A stretch of DNA of 64,000 nt from Megalobrama amblycephala. Its lineage: Eukaryota > Chordata > Actinopteri > Cypriniformes > Xenocyprididae. Below are positions 22,598 through 33,750 of this stretch, one piece after another (within the stretch, counting starts at the first letter, position 1; each line of letters starts with the position of its first letter). The stretch covers positions 7,316,582-7,380,581 of the forward strand of contig NC_063054.1 of NCBI RefSeq assembly GCF_018812025.1. The letters are read 5' to 3'. The notes beneath the pieces were generated by a model. It ran no database searches. It had not been told where the DNA came from and saw only the letters and a program-made list of their open reading frames with translations. A program made the position numbers and the translations under genes.

Positions 22598-22745
22598 CAC
22601 TGTAAAAACTATTTTCATGATTTGTTATAACATTTTTTTCTTTTGTTAAATCAACTTCTATGATAATGAATGTAGTTCAGATAACATAATATTTTGAGTT
22701 TCTGTTGATTAAACCAATCGCCTTCATCTTTTCATTTTTCTACAA
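22598..22745. repeat. CACTGTAAAA-type repeat, partial copy
   Basis: Begins CACTGTAAAAACTATTTTC and shares TTTCATGATTTGTTATAACA and GTTGATTAAACCAATC with the copy at 61,557-61,779. The right terminal CAGTG end is missing. Confidence 0.8.
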
Positions 22746-23678
22746 AGTTTGGAACAGAACTCAATTTGTTTGATGTGACATTTGAAACTTATTTGATGTG
22801 ACAAATCAAATGTTTCAACTGTTTCAAACATTTCAAAATTACAATCTTTTCAAACACTTCACTTTGTTTTGTGTTCATGTTCACTGATTGATTTGCTTTG
22901 CATTTCTATTGAAAATCACTGATGCTGTAAAGACACTTTATTCAGATGAATGCTAAAGAGAACTGCAGGCAAGCAATTTTTGAAACCATTTTGACCCAAA
23001 TCGCAGTCCATGCCATTTCAATTCATTTAAATCCACACAAATATGCTACATTGTCAGAAAGACTTAATAAACTTTGACCAGGCAATTTTCATAACAGGAA
23101 ATGGCATTACAATTTTGTGACTGCCAAAATAATGTCCAAGAAAATGTCATAATGTCTTTCCTTGTTCCAAGGTCAGTGGTGTGGTGTTCAGTTAACCGTT
23201 TGATTATTTAAAATATCTTTCTAAACAGCAATAATTACCACAGTCCTAATGGCTTATGTTACTGGCACACTAAAAGAAAACGCTCAAGTTGAGTTAGAAT
23301 CATCTGCATTTGTTCCAAGCTAATGAATTTGAGTCAGATGTGATCCATTTAGCCTCCCTCCTGTAACGTCCCCAGCCTTGATTACTGCAGTGATTAGCAT
23401 CTTGGAGACAGCTCCTTTCTTTGAGACAAGCCGCTCAGCTGGAACTCCATGATTCAGCATATTTTGCAGCACTTTAGACACTGAAACAACCAGCTAACCA
23501 AGAAAATGGACAAACGGGATAAACAGTAACCTATTTCAAACCTATTTTGATGAAACCAAGGAGGTACATATACCTGTAGAAAGCTGTCCATTAGCATTTC
23601 CATTAATCTCAGTAATGAATGGTGCCCTTTAATGATCCAAAGGGTAACCTTCATATTGTAAATGTGCATTTGTATCTT
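22746..23678. other. anonymous DNA
   Basis: No feature recognised. The 71-codon minus-strand frame at 23,454-23,669 has no domain signature. Confidence 0.5.
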
Positions 23679-23683
23679 GTTGC

Positions 23684-23971
23684 TGTCACAGTTATGTTTT
23701 GTTAGTTTTGTTATTCATGGACTTTTAATATGTTTTCGTTTTCCTGTTTCCTTTGTTCAGTTTTCATACTCCTCATTTATGTTAATGGTTTCAGCTGGAT
23801 TGATTAATTAGTCTCGTTTGTGTTGCTATATAAGTTGTACCCTCACATTCATTCTCTGTTCGGTCATGTTCGGTGTGTTTCTCTGCCCTTGTGTAGATTA
23901 TCGTGCCTGTTTGTTTATATTCTTCTGAGTCTTTGTCTGTCTGCCTGCAACGCACTCCCTATATTGCGACA
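23684..23971 (+). repeat. 5' LTR of the second gag-only element
   Basis: Begins TGTCACAG and ends GCGACA. A TATA-like CTATATAAG lies at about 23,826-23,834. Confidence 0.88.
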
Positions 23972-23987
23972 GATGACCAAACCGCAA

Positions 23988-24858
23988 ATGGATGATAGAG
24001 CCAAACTGATTGGCGTGGCTCAGAAGAGCCAAGATTTTTATTTCATTTGTCAAGGACTTTTTTTGCCTGGCTGTCACCAGCTCCCTCAGCGAAGATCCCC
24101 TGTTCGACCTTGTTCTGGATCGGGGCAACCTTCCACCACGCTATCGACCTCCCAGACACCACAGGACTGGACTAGAGACCGTCATAAGGTGTCTGGAGAG
24201 CGTCACATCCCGATTCAGAGCACAGCCAGACCCAGAGCCAGTTTCACCCTGAACGACCGTGCAAGAGTCACGTGAGCCCCCAGCAGATTGAGTGGCACCA
24301 CCTGCCGCAATGAGTGAGCCAGAGCCCAAAGATATGGGGACAGAGCTTGCCCTTACCCTGGATGTGGATCCCCAGTGTGGATCTGACCGGGAGAGTGAGC
24401 TCGCGACACCAGCGGCCAAGGGAATTGAGATGGGGGACTTGTCAACTCCCACCCTATCCCACCAGGTATCTGAATCGTTTTTGATTAAAGAAAACACTGA
24501 GAAATGTTTGGACTATGATCCGTCAGTTTGTTTGGAATTACCGCTGTTTATGGACTCGGAATTATTCTTTTCACTAACCTGCATAGAACTGTGCCTTCTC
24601 CGGGGAAGCCCTGCTATGATCTCAAGCCTGTGCATGAAGATCCTGCGGCTCCGCCTCCGGCCTCTGCTCCCTTCACTTAATCTTGGCCTGTTGGCTCCAC
24701 CTTGGTTCCTCCCACCTTTGGCTCCACCAGAGACCCTCGGCCTTGTGGCTCCACCGGGTTCCCTCGTCCCATCGGGTTCCCTCGTCCCACCAGCTCCTCC
24801 TTGGTCAGTTGTCACACCGCTTTTGCCACAGACTTACAAGTCGTCTGCTGCACTCTGA
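23988..24858 (+). pseudogene. gag-like coding remnant of the second LTR element
   Basis: Met at 23,988 opens a frame reading MDDRAKLIGVAQKSQDF, which parallels the Lys-Leu-Ile-Gly start of the gag block in the first element. A frameshift near 24,060 moves coding to the frame that gives CLAVTSSLSEDPLFDLVL. A third frame (24,292-24,858) carries the Pro-rich tail with repeated Ala-Pro-Pro and Gly-Ser-Leu-Val-Pro. The protein would be a structural gag-type polypeptide without a zinc knuckle. The frame breaks make it non-functional. Confidence in the family is moderate because only the overall layout is shared. Confidence 0.6.
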
Positions 24859-25338
24859 CCCTCCACCCCTTCGGCTGCAGCAGGTTCCTTCCCTTTGGCT
24901 TCTCTTCTGTCCTCAGTCTCACCGACATCGCCCCAGTGCTTGGGCACTCTGGCGCTGCCTCCGACGTTCATCACCGTGGCTGCACCCAGGTTTCCAGTAC
25001 CTTTCTCTGTTCCATCGGCCTTCCTTCTGCGCCTGCGGATTCTACAGCTCAGTCTCTGTCGGTCGTCCCCCAGATGTCGGCAGCCACGCCAGCAACATCT
25101 TGGCTCCTCCCTCCCTTGTCTCCGCTGTTGGTTATCGGCAATGTTTGGCTCTGGGTCTGCGTCAGCAGACTATTTACATCTTTGCTGCCGGGATCTCATC
25201 GTCATCTGCCTGTCCCCAGTGGCGCTGATCACCATCCCTTCGCCTGGTCCTCGTCCACCTCCCGAAACCTCCACCATCCCTCTCTCTGTCCAGTAACAGT
25301 TGTGTCTTGAGAACGCGCCTTGCCGGGTAGGGGCGTAC

Positions 25339-25659
25339 TGTCACAGTTGTTTTGTTAGTCTTGTTATTCATGGACTTTTAGTGTGTTTTTATTAGTTTCC
25401 TGTTTCCTTTGTTCAGTTTTCCCATTTATGTTATTGGTTTCAGCTGGGCTTAATTAATTAGTCTTGTTTGTGTTTGCTATATAAATTGTACCCTCACATT
25501 CATTCTCTGTTCAGTCACGTTAACTTTATGTGTGTTTCTCTGCCCTTGTGTGGATAATCTTGCCTGTTTGGATTAAACTTCAAATTGGAATTATATTCTT
25601 CTGAGTCTTTGTCTGTCTGTCTGTCTGTCTGTCTGCAACGCACACCCTATAGTGTGACA
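25339..25659 (+). repeat. 3' LTR of the second gag-only element
   Basis: Begins TGTCACAG and ends GTGTGACA. It has a CTATATAAATTG TATA-like motif, GATTAAAC near the end and a (CTGT)n run at about 25,611-25,635. Confidence 0.88.
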
Positions 25660-25675
25660 GTTGCAGCTGATGTCT

Positions 25676-25997
25676 ATATATGATAAGATGGTTTTTAAAA
25701 AAGTCTCTTTTACTCACCTAGGCTGTATTTATTTGATCAAAAACACAGTAAAACAGTAATAGTGTGAAATAGTATTACTGTTTTCTATTTTAATATATTT
25801 TATTTATTCTTGTGATTGCAGACCTGAATTTTCAGCATCATAACTCCAGTCTTCAGAGTCACATGATCCTTCAGAAATCATTTTAATATGCTGATTTAGT
25901 GTTTAAGAAATATTATTTTCAATGTTGAAATCAGTTGCTGGATAATATTTGAATAGAAAGGTTCAAAAGAACAGCAATTTATTTGAAATGGAACTCT
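25676..25997. repeat. CACTACCGTTC-family repeat, internal fragment
   Basis: Matches the body of the copy at 44,730-45,280: TTTTCAGCATCAT, CTCCAGTCTTCAG, CACATGATCCTTCAGAAAT and TTCAAAAGAACAGCA occur in the same order. Both termini are missing. Confidence 0.85.
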
Positions 25998-27301
25998 TTT
26001 TGTAACAATATTTTTGTTACATATACATATAAATTTGAATTCAATAATAATTTTATTTACCCCACACACACAATTTTGCTGTACCCCAACATAAGGACTT
26101 CTTTGTGTCTCCCTTCCAGAGCTGTGGAATGAGCAAAGAAGTGAGTAGTTTGCATCTGACAGGCATAGGCATATGACCAGTGACAGGCATAATGGATGTG
26201 ACATAAAAACATTTCAATTAATGAATGGTCTCATTATGTGTGTAAATAAGCATTTAATGCCCTGCTTTGTACAGCAGTGACTCTTGGCATTAATCCATAA
26301 ACTCATAGGCTGTGTCTCCTTCAGTTCTGATCGATGTTTAGTCTATTTTTCATAATAGTGTCTTTTAAAAGACAGTAATACTCTTGTGGGGTTTGAACGA
26401 GTCAGATGTACAACACTGGCTTGTTCGGATAAGATTTTCGTATCCAATTAATTTTTTTTCTCGCTGAACCAGTGGAAGAGGAAGCATCTCTGATTAGAAA
26501 GGTGCTCCACTGTAAAATCTCTATTAAAGCATAAATGTTCTCATCTTATTTCCAGACATGAATCTGAGTCATGCTCATACTGTACCATCTGCACCCAACA
26601 CTGTAATCAAGAGCCTATGAATTTAGATGAGCCTTAAAAAGTTTTTAAATTAGGCTCAGGTGTTTGTTAAGATGATATTTAATGAAGAAAGCCAGATGCT
26701 GATTAAATGCGAGGAAGGAAGATGCTTTAATTTTTTTTTTTTTTTGTATGATTATTATTTCTTTACTTATTTTCTAATAACAATAACATTACTGCTGCTA
26801 CCGCTGCAATTAATTGGAATAATGATGGGTGATTTCTCAGCAAAATAACTTAACCACCTTCCTATAAAAGATAATGGATGTGGGTCATTAGTAGTAGGTT
26901 TATGCAAATGTTATGTAAATGCAACGTTCAAACTACCCAGACAACTTTTTTTTGTGTGTGTGTGTTTTGTTTTTAATGCTACACACAAGTCTGGTACAAA
27001 TATGTGGAGCTTGTTTCATGAGAACGCCATGTAGTTTTTAACATAAGTAAATAAAGTAGATGTTGTCACAGGACCATATGACAGTCCCTGATAACACTAC
27101 AATAAGGTTCCATTTGAAAAAAAAAAAGAAAAAAGAAAATATATTTAGACCTTTAAAAAAATGAATTATGTGAATCAAATATTTATTTATTTTTTTGCAC
27201 ATTATTGAACTACAGTATATTGAAATAAAGAGAGGTACTGAATGTGTTTGGATCCAATACCTCTTTTCTAGCACATCATGTAACCACATTACTACTGTAT
27301 G
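25998..27301. other. anonymous DNA
   Basis: No gene seen. Poly-T at about 26,729-26,744 and A-rich sequence at about 27,117-27,140. Confidence 0.5.
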
Positions 27302-27525
27302 TACAAACCCAATTCCAAAAAAAGTTGGGAACACTGTACAAATTGTGAATAAAAACAGAATGCAATGATGTGGAAGTTTCAAATTTCAATATTTTATTCA
27401 GAATACAACATAGATGACACATCAAATGTTTAAACTGAGAAAATGTATCATTTTAAGGGAAAAATAAGTTGATTTTAAATTTCATGGCATTAACACATCT
27501 CAAAAAAGTTGGGACAAGGCCATGT

Positions 27526-28545
27526 TTACCACTGTGTGGCATCCCCTCTTCTTTTTATAACAGTCTGCAAACGTCTGGAGACTGAGGAGACAAGTTGCTC
27601 AAGTTTAGGAATAGGAATGTTGTCCCATTCATGTCTAATACAAGCTTCTAGTTGCTCAACTGTCTTAGGTCTTCTTTGTCGCATCTTCCTCTTTATAATG
27701 CACCAAATGTTTTCTATGGGTGAAAGATCTGGACTGCAGGCTGGCCATTTCAGTACCAAGATCCTCCTTCTACGCAGTCATGATGTTGTAATTGATGCAG
27801 TATGTGGTCTGGCATTGTCATGTTGGAAAATGCAAGGTCTTCCCTGAAAGAGACGACGTCTGGATGGGAGCATATGTTGTTCTAGAACTTGGATATACCT
27901 TTCAGCATTGATGGTGCCTTTCCAGATATGTAAGCTGCCCATGCCACACGCACTTATGCAACCCCATACCATCAGAGATGCAGGCTTCTGAACTGAGCGC
28001 TGATAACAACTTGGGTTGTCCTTGTCCTCTTTAGTCCAGATAACATGGCGTCCTAGTTTTCCAAAAAGAACTTCAAATTTTGATTCGTCTGACCACAGAA
28101 CAGTTTTCCACTTTGCCACAGTCCATTTTAAATGAGCCTTGGCCCAGAGAAAACGCCTGCGCTTCTGGATCATGTTTATATATGGCTTCTGTTTTGACCT
28201 ATAGAGTTTTAGCCGGCAACGGCGAATGGCACGGTGGATTGTGTTCACCGACAACTGGGAGTATTCCTGAGCCCATGTTGTGATTTCCATTACAGTAGCA
28301 TTCCTGTATGTGATGCAGTGCCATCTAAGGGCCCATAGATCACGGGCATCCAGTATGGTTTTCCAGCCTTGACCCTTACGCACAGAGATTGTTCCAGATT
28401 CTCTCAATCTTTGGATGATATTATGCACTGTAGATGATGATAACTTCAAACTCTTTGCAATTTTTCTCTGAGAAACTCTTTTTCGCCGTAGCATTGGGGA
28501 ATTGGTGATCCTCTGCCCATCTTGACTTCTGAGAGACACTGCCAC
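27526..28545 (-). pseudogene. Tc1-family DDE transposase with one nonsense codon
   Basis: The best preserved transposase in the window. In order it shows the helix-turn-helix (VSQRKIAKSLKLSSSTVHNI), a second DNA-binding block (RAIRRCRLKLYRS), WSDESKF (first catalytic Asp), HDNARPHT (second Asp) and SPDLSPIEN (catalytic Glu). The Asp-to-Glu spacing is 34 residues, the DD34E signature of the Tc1 family. The frame is broken by a TGA at 27,778-27,780 where copy 1 has Trp. The frame resumes unchanged to the Thr-Gln-Trp end. At the N-terminus one base is missing from a C run, and about nine residues after LRRK are lost relative to copy 1. Confidence 0.92.
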
Positions 28546-29163
28546 TCTGAGAGGCTCTTTTTATATCCAATCATGTTGCCAATTGACCTAATAAGTTGCA
28601 AATTGGTCCTCCAGCTGTTCCTTATATGTACATTTAAATTTTCCAGCCTCTTATTGCTACCTGTCCCAAATTTTTTGGAATATGGCTTCGTTTTTTACCT
28701 ATAGAGTTTTAGCCGGCAACGGCGAATGGCACGGTGGATTGTGTTCACTGACAATGTTTTCTGGGAGTATTCCTGAGCCCATGTTGTGATTTCCATTACA
28801 GTAGCATTCCTGTATGTGATGCAGTGCCGTCTAAGGGCCTGACGATCACAGGCATCCAGTATGGTTTTCCAGCCTTGACCCTTACGCACAGAGATTTTTC
28901 CAGATTCTCTCAATCTTTGGATGATATTATGCACTGTAGATGATGATAACTTCGAACTCTTTGCAATTTTTCATAGCATTGGGGAATTGGTGATCCTCTG
29001 CCCATCTTGACTTCTGAGAGACACTGCCACTCTGAGAGGCTCTTTTTATACCCAATCATGTTGCCAATTGACCTAATAAGTTGCAAATTGGTCCTCCAGC
29101 TGTTCCTTATATGTACATTTAAATTTTCCGGCCTCTTATTGCTACCTGTCCCAACTTTTTTGG
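28181..29163 (-). repeat. tandem duplication of the transposon 5' end
   Basis: The segment 28,181-28,680 (transposase N-terminal third plus leader) is repeated at 28,681-29,163 in the same orientation. The copies differ by small indels, for example GTTTTC present only in the second and the TCTGAGAAACTCTTTTTCGC block present only in the first. The junction lies at the inner repeat AATTTTTTGGAA. Confidence 0.9.
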
Positions 29164-29359
29164 AATGTGTTGCTCTCATGAAATCCAAAATGAGCCAATA
29201 TTTGGCATGACATTTCAAAATGTCTCACTTTCAACATTTGATATGTTATCTATATTCTATTATGAATAAAATATAAGTTTATGAGATTTGTAAATTATTG
29301 CATTCCTTTTTTATTCACAATTTGTACAGTGTCCCAACTTTTTTGGAATGGGGTTTGTA

Positions 29360-29767
29360 AAAACACCAGTGGCAGATAATACGACCACTGTCAAACAGCA
29401 AGTAGCTCTACATTTTAATCATTAAAAGATTATGCTGGTGGCATTTGTGAGTGTGTCTGACTCTCTTCACACAGCGGGGCTGGCTGAAGACTGCTATTTC
29501 AGCAATGTGTAATTACACAGACACAGACAGAAGAGAGCAAAAGATCAGACATTGATTGATGCCTCAAATCTCTTTATTTGCTTCTCTTAAAAAAAAAAAA
29601 AAAAAGACTTTGCCACTTGAATATAATCCATTTTGTTTGGATAGGAACTGCTGCAAATGTAATTACAAAGCTGTGTGATTCCAATAATCATTACAATAAA
29701 TGTTTCAACCAACTTCAGACGGGGCTAGTTGTCACACTAAAAATTTAAATATTGGTATAGTTATGTA
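29360..29767. other. anonymous DNA
   Basis: Includes a poly-A at about 29,589-29,605 and a short match (AATCATTAAAAGATTATG) to the repeat at 7,235. No gene. Confidence 0.5.
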
Positions 29768-29888
29768 CACCGCTGTTAAAAATTTTGTGGTCATTAAGAT
29801 TTGTATTATTATTATTTAATAAATTATTACTTTTATTCTGCAAGGATGCATTAAATTCTTCAGTGTTAGCAAAAACAATAGAAATATT

Positions 29889-30258
29889 GGTCCCACTTTA
29901 TATTAAGTGGCCTTAACTACTATGTACTTACATCAAAAAATAAGTACAATGTACTTATTGGGTTCATACTGAATTGCAAAACACTTTTTCTGCTATTGAA
30001 TTGGGATACGGGTAAGGTTAGGGAAAGCTTTGGTGGTATGGGTAGGTTTAAGGGTAGGGGTTAGGTGTAAGGGATGGGTCAACAGTGTAATTATAAATGT
30101 AATTACAGAAATTAATTACAGATGTAATTACATGCAGGTGTTTTTCAAATATAGGTACAATGTAAAAACATGTATGTATACAATAAGTGCATTGTATCAA
30201 ATCATTCATTTAAATGTAAGCACATAGTAGTTAAGGCCACTTAATATAAAGTGGGACC
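29889..30258. mobile_element. 370-bp GGTCCCACTTTA element with 8-bp duplication
   Basis: The long inverted repeats run from GGTCCCACTTTATATTAAG at left through TAACTACTATGTACTTAC, with the complement at right. GAAATATT lies directly outside both ends (29,881-29,888 and 30,259-30,266), a perfect 8-bp target duplication. Non-coding. It is nested in the repeat at 29,768-30,511 and is the in-window reference for the mosaic copy at 32,806. Confidence 0.92.
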
Positions 30259-30285
30259 GAAATATTTCTATTTCAAATAAATGTT

Positions 30286-30340
30286 TTTGTTTGTTTGTTT
30301 GTTTGTTTGTTTGTTTGTTTGTTTGTTTGTTTGTTTTTGT
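30286..30340. repeat. (TTTG)n microsatellite
   Basis: About 13 TTTG units. Confidence 0.95.
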
Positions 30341-30579
30341 TTCTATTCATCGAATAATCCAGAAAAAAATAAAACATTTATTTTGAGCAGCAAATCATCA
30401 TATTAGAATGATTTATGAAGGAACATGAGATACTGAAGATTAGAATAATGATGCTGAACATTCAGCTTGCTTTACCATCACATGAATAAATTAATTGACT
30501 TTTTTTGTATGACAATTCCATCAAAAATGTCATAACACAATTAACATAACATACCATATTCATAACATAAACAACACGT

Positions 30580-30645
30580 GAACACAATAAGTACGTTGTT
30601 CTTTTTTTATGTAAGTACATAGTAGTTAAAGACATCTAATATAAA
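30580..30645. repeat. right-end fragment of a GGTCCCACTTTA element
   Basis: GTAAGTACATAGTAGTTAA followed by GACATCTAATATAAACTG matches the right terminal 45 bp of the element at 29,889-30,258 with several changes. Confidence 0.7.
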
Positions 30646-30648
30646 CTG

Positions 30649-30767
30649 TTTTATGTTTCATTTTTTAGCCTATATTAAAATAATGACTATATGTCATAAA
30701 TAATTATGGTCACAGACTGTGACAAATAGTCATTATTTTAATATAGGCTAAAAAATGAAACATAAAA
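30649..30767. repeat. perfect 42-bp inverted repeat (hairpin)
   Basis: Left arm 30,649-30,690 and right arm 30,726-30,767 are exactly complementary over 42 bp by eye, with a 35-bp loop. The core AGCCTATATTAAAATAATGA lies in the left arm. Confidence 0.93.
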
Positions 30768-30917
30768 AAAAATAAAAAATAAAAATGCCACATACAAAAT
30801 ATTATGATCACATTTAGACACAGCTAATTATGTAGGGCTAATTAACATAACATAATTAAAAGAAAAGGGTTATCTGTATCAGCTTCCACTGCCAGTTGTT
30901 ACCAGGCAGTGCTGCTT

Positions 30918-30984
<67 letters not shown>

Positions 30985-31649
30985 GACACCTATGTCCATT
31001 TATCAGGACTCATTGCTTTTTAACTTATTCCTAGGATTTACAATATATTTTGGATTCATTTATGGCACAACACTTCCCAGACAATGATGGGAATTTCTGG
31101 CAATACGTTAGAGGGTGCAATTCCGCATCTTCTGAAAGAGTACAGAATCTTGGATCATGACACAGGTGAAGAAGAAGCAGAAACAAGCGATAAAAGCATA
31201 AAAGCTTTGCTTATGCACATGCACAATAACATGATCATCAAACATTAAATAGCATATAAATCAAAACTGCCAAAGTAAAATGTTACCAAATGAAATGTCG
31301 ACCCAGGAAGAGGTACAGGACTGTGAAGCTTTGGGGCTGTTGATGGAATCGATTTACTACATCTATGTTTTGATCATCATTCTGAATCCTATCCAGACAT
31401 ACTCTATGACAAAAACGCAATTTTCTCAGCTTTTTATTAATTTTTAAAAAAATGAAACTTACCCACAAAAAGAATACATGAAGATAGATTTTTTTTTTTT
31501 TTTTTAAAGCAGAGACTTTGTTCTTTCATTTGATATATTCAGATATTCACACATCTAAATATTCTGGTGGCCATGAAATATTTGTGAAAATTATCAAAAA
31601 TGCTGGTGGTGCCTGGCCACTTTTTTAATAAACACTGCCAGGGAAAGAG
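30768..31649. other. anonymous DNA with (AT)n
   Basis: (AT)n at 30,920-30,980 and poly-T at about 31,491-31,505. No gene. Confidence 0.5.
30920..30980. repeat. (AT)n microsatellite
   Basis: About 30 AT units. Confidence 0.97.
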
Positions 31650-32805
31650 TTAAAGCACCCCTATTATGCTATTTTAAAGGTTCCTATTTTTGTCTTGAAG
31701 GTCTCCTACAATAGGTTTACATGCATCCAAGGTAAAAAATAAATAAATAAATAAATAAATAAATAAACCTTTTTTTAATCAAATTTAATCACCTCTTTTC
31801 TCAGTGTCTGAAACGGTTTGATAAAGGATTCAGTCAAAGACGCTTAAAGGCAAGCCTGCAAGGTTAGCAAAAAAAAAAAAAAAAAAAAAAAAAAAGGTAT
31901 GAAGGGAAGGAGACCTTCTTTGAATGGATGTCTATAGCTTCAATACACTGAATGCTTCAATATACTGAATAAACTGCTTTTGTGGAAAAACAGCTTACCA
32001 TTTAATGAATTTGACAGCCTAATCGACTAATCTTCAACATGTTTGTCATTAAACTATTGTTTTGGACTGAACAATATTATTAGAGTTTAAACAAAAAATG
32101 TTGTTTTATGAGAGAAGTCACTGACTTTTTGCAACAGGTAGGATTCAGTTTACAGCACTTCTTATTCGTCATGCAAATCTGAGCGTGCGTGTCATGCAGC
32201 TCCCTAGTTCAGTAGTCAGGGCAGTGATCAGGGAATCGGCCACATTCATTTACATGATATACTGATTCACAAGCTAGGGAGCTGATTGAGACGCAGGGTG
32301 ACTGAAATTCAGTGACATCAAGGCTGTGATGTGATTAGCTATCAAGGCACATGTGACCCAAGTTGACCATTACGCTTTCTTGAAATGGTAGAGTTGCAGG
32401 TCCTTGTACATCCCTATATAATCAGACCATCTCTGATTCGGCTTCTCTAAACCCCTCCTTTCTGAGAGTCTGCTCTGTTCTGATTGGCCCAGTCTGTAGT
32501 TGTCATTGGTCTATTGCTTACAGTGTGTGTCAGAAACCAAATACCAATTGTGACCCTGGACCACAAAACAAGTCTTAAGGGTCAATTTTTTTAAATGAAC
32601 AAAAGTTAGTATACCTGTTGGGAGGTGGCGCAATACTGAATATTTTGGTAGGCCAGGACGCTTATCACACAGATGGAGCAGACAACTATTGCCTGAATAT
32701 CTGCAAAACATCAGAATCAGGCCACCACTGAGTAAACTCAAGGATATTTAACATCTGCAAACTGGCCAAAATCAAAATATCACAGTGTAAAACATGTAAT
32801 TTCCT

Positions 32806-33540
32806 GTCCCACTTTATATTAAGGGCTAATAAAACATGTGAAGTTTGGGGCAGATAACTACTATGCTTCATCATTCATGGCGAAACATCAGAAATTGTCA
32901 GGCTACTTACATCAAAATGTCGCTTATTAAGTACAGTGTACTTTGAGGAGTTATTGGTCATTTCCTGTGCCCCCAGGTCATATTGAATTGCATATAGATG
33001 TGTTCAGGTCAAAACACATTTGCCAGGCCGCCACGGCAGCTCAGCGAAAATTGAGCAATTTAATGTGGGATACAAATATGATGTTGATCTGATTAAAGTA
33101 AGGTTAGGGAAAGAAAATTCAAAATATCTCACTTCCTTTGGTGGTATGGGTAGGTTTAAGGGTAGCACGAAGGCTTAATTGAAATTTTGTAGGTGGCGCT
33201 AGGTGCCACACCTAATTCTGAAACCCATATCAGATGTAAATTTTCACCACTTCTGACGCGTGTGCAAAGTTTCATAATTTTTTGAGAACGTTTAGGCCTT
33301 CAAAAATGCGATTCATTTTGAAGAAGAAGAATAATTGGCTGAGCAATTACAATAGGGTCCTCACACCATCGGTGCTCGGGCCCTAATTACAGATATTAAT
33401 TACAGATGTAATTACATGCAGGTGTTTTTAAAATATAAGTACCATGTAAAAACATGTATGTACACAATAAGTGCATTGGTATCAAATGATTAATTGAAAT
33501 AAGTACATAGTAGTTAAGGCCACTTAATATAAAGTGGGCC
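32806..33540. repeat. mosaic: GGTCCCACTTTA element interleaved with a second repeat
   Basis: Compared with the intact copy at 29,889-30,258, ten or so blocks of that element occur in the correct order. Examples are TCCCACTTTATATTAAG, AACTACTATG, TACTTACATCAAAA, TGAATTGC, AAAACAC, TGGGATAC, GTAAGGTTAGGGAAAG and GGTGGTATGGGTAGG. They are separated by blocks of 5-45 bp from a different sequence that ends in CGGTGCTCGGGCCCTAA, the end of another fish repeat. After 33,386 the first element is continuous to its right end. Confidence 0.85.
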
Positions 33541-33750
33541 CCAAAATATTGAAAAAATCGCCTTTAAAGACCTGAAGGCATTTTTTTCTGAGTGACAAAC
33601 ATAACTCCAAAACTGTAGCAAGGAGAGTCAAAAGGTAGGTATTGTTTGATAGAACACTTTTTAATTTTTTAGAAAATATAAATTACATTACAATTGGACA
33701 TTCTCATGCTGAGAAACTGCTGATAAAAACAAACAAATATATATTATTAA

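Larger units (their letters stand above)
23684..25659 (+). mobile_element. second gag-only LTR retroelement, older
   Basis: LTRs at 23,684-23,971 and 25,339-25,659 enclose 1.4 kb. GTTGC lies directly outside both ends (23,679-23,683 and 25,660-25,664). LTR lengths differ (288 and 321 bp) because of indels, including absence in the 5' LTR of the GATTAAACTTCAAATTGGA block and a longer (CTGT)n in the 3' LTR. This marks an older insertion than the one at 13,373. The interior codes for a broken gag-like protein with a Pro-rich C-terminal region and has no pol. A purine-rich GGGTAGGGGCG just before the 3' LTR could be the polypurine tract. Confidence 0.88.
27302..29359 (-). mobile_element. Tc1-type transposon, copy 2, with internal duplication
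   Basis: Same family as 7,547-9,156 in opposite orientation: outer inverted repeats at both ends, TA at the borders, and inner AAAAAAGTTGGGACA-type repeats near 27,497-27,518 and 29,147-29,170. The copy is about 450 bp longer than copy 1 because its transposase-start end is present twice (28,181-28,680 and 28,681-29,163). Confidence 0.93.
29768..30511. repeat. CACTACCGTTC-family repeat, interrupted copy
   Basis: Left part 29,768-29,888 has the decayed terminal (ACACCGCTGTTAAAAATTT, CATTAAGATTT) and the GCAAGGATGCATTAA block. The right part 30,259-30,511 continues with the complement of the central block (ATGATGCTGAACATTCAGC). A second element fills 29,889-30,258. Confidence 0.75.

Noticed and set aside
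24513..25371. Overlapping 100-202 codon frames downstream of the second gag remnant
   Set aside because: Pro/Ser-rich frames in several registers over the C-rich 3' part of the LTR element. No domain, and the three plus frames overlap.
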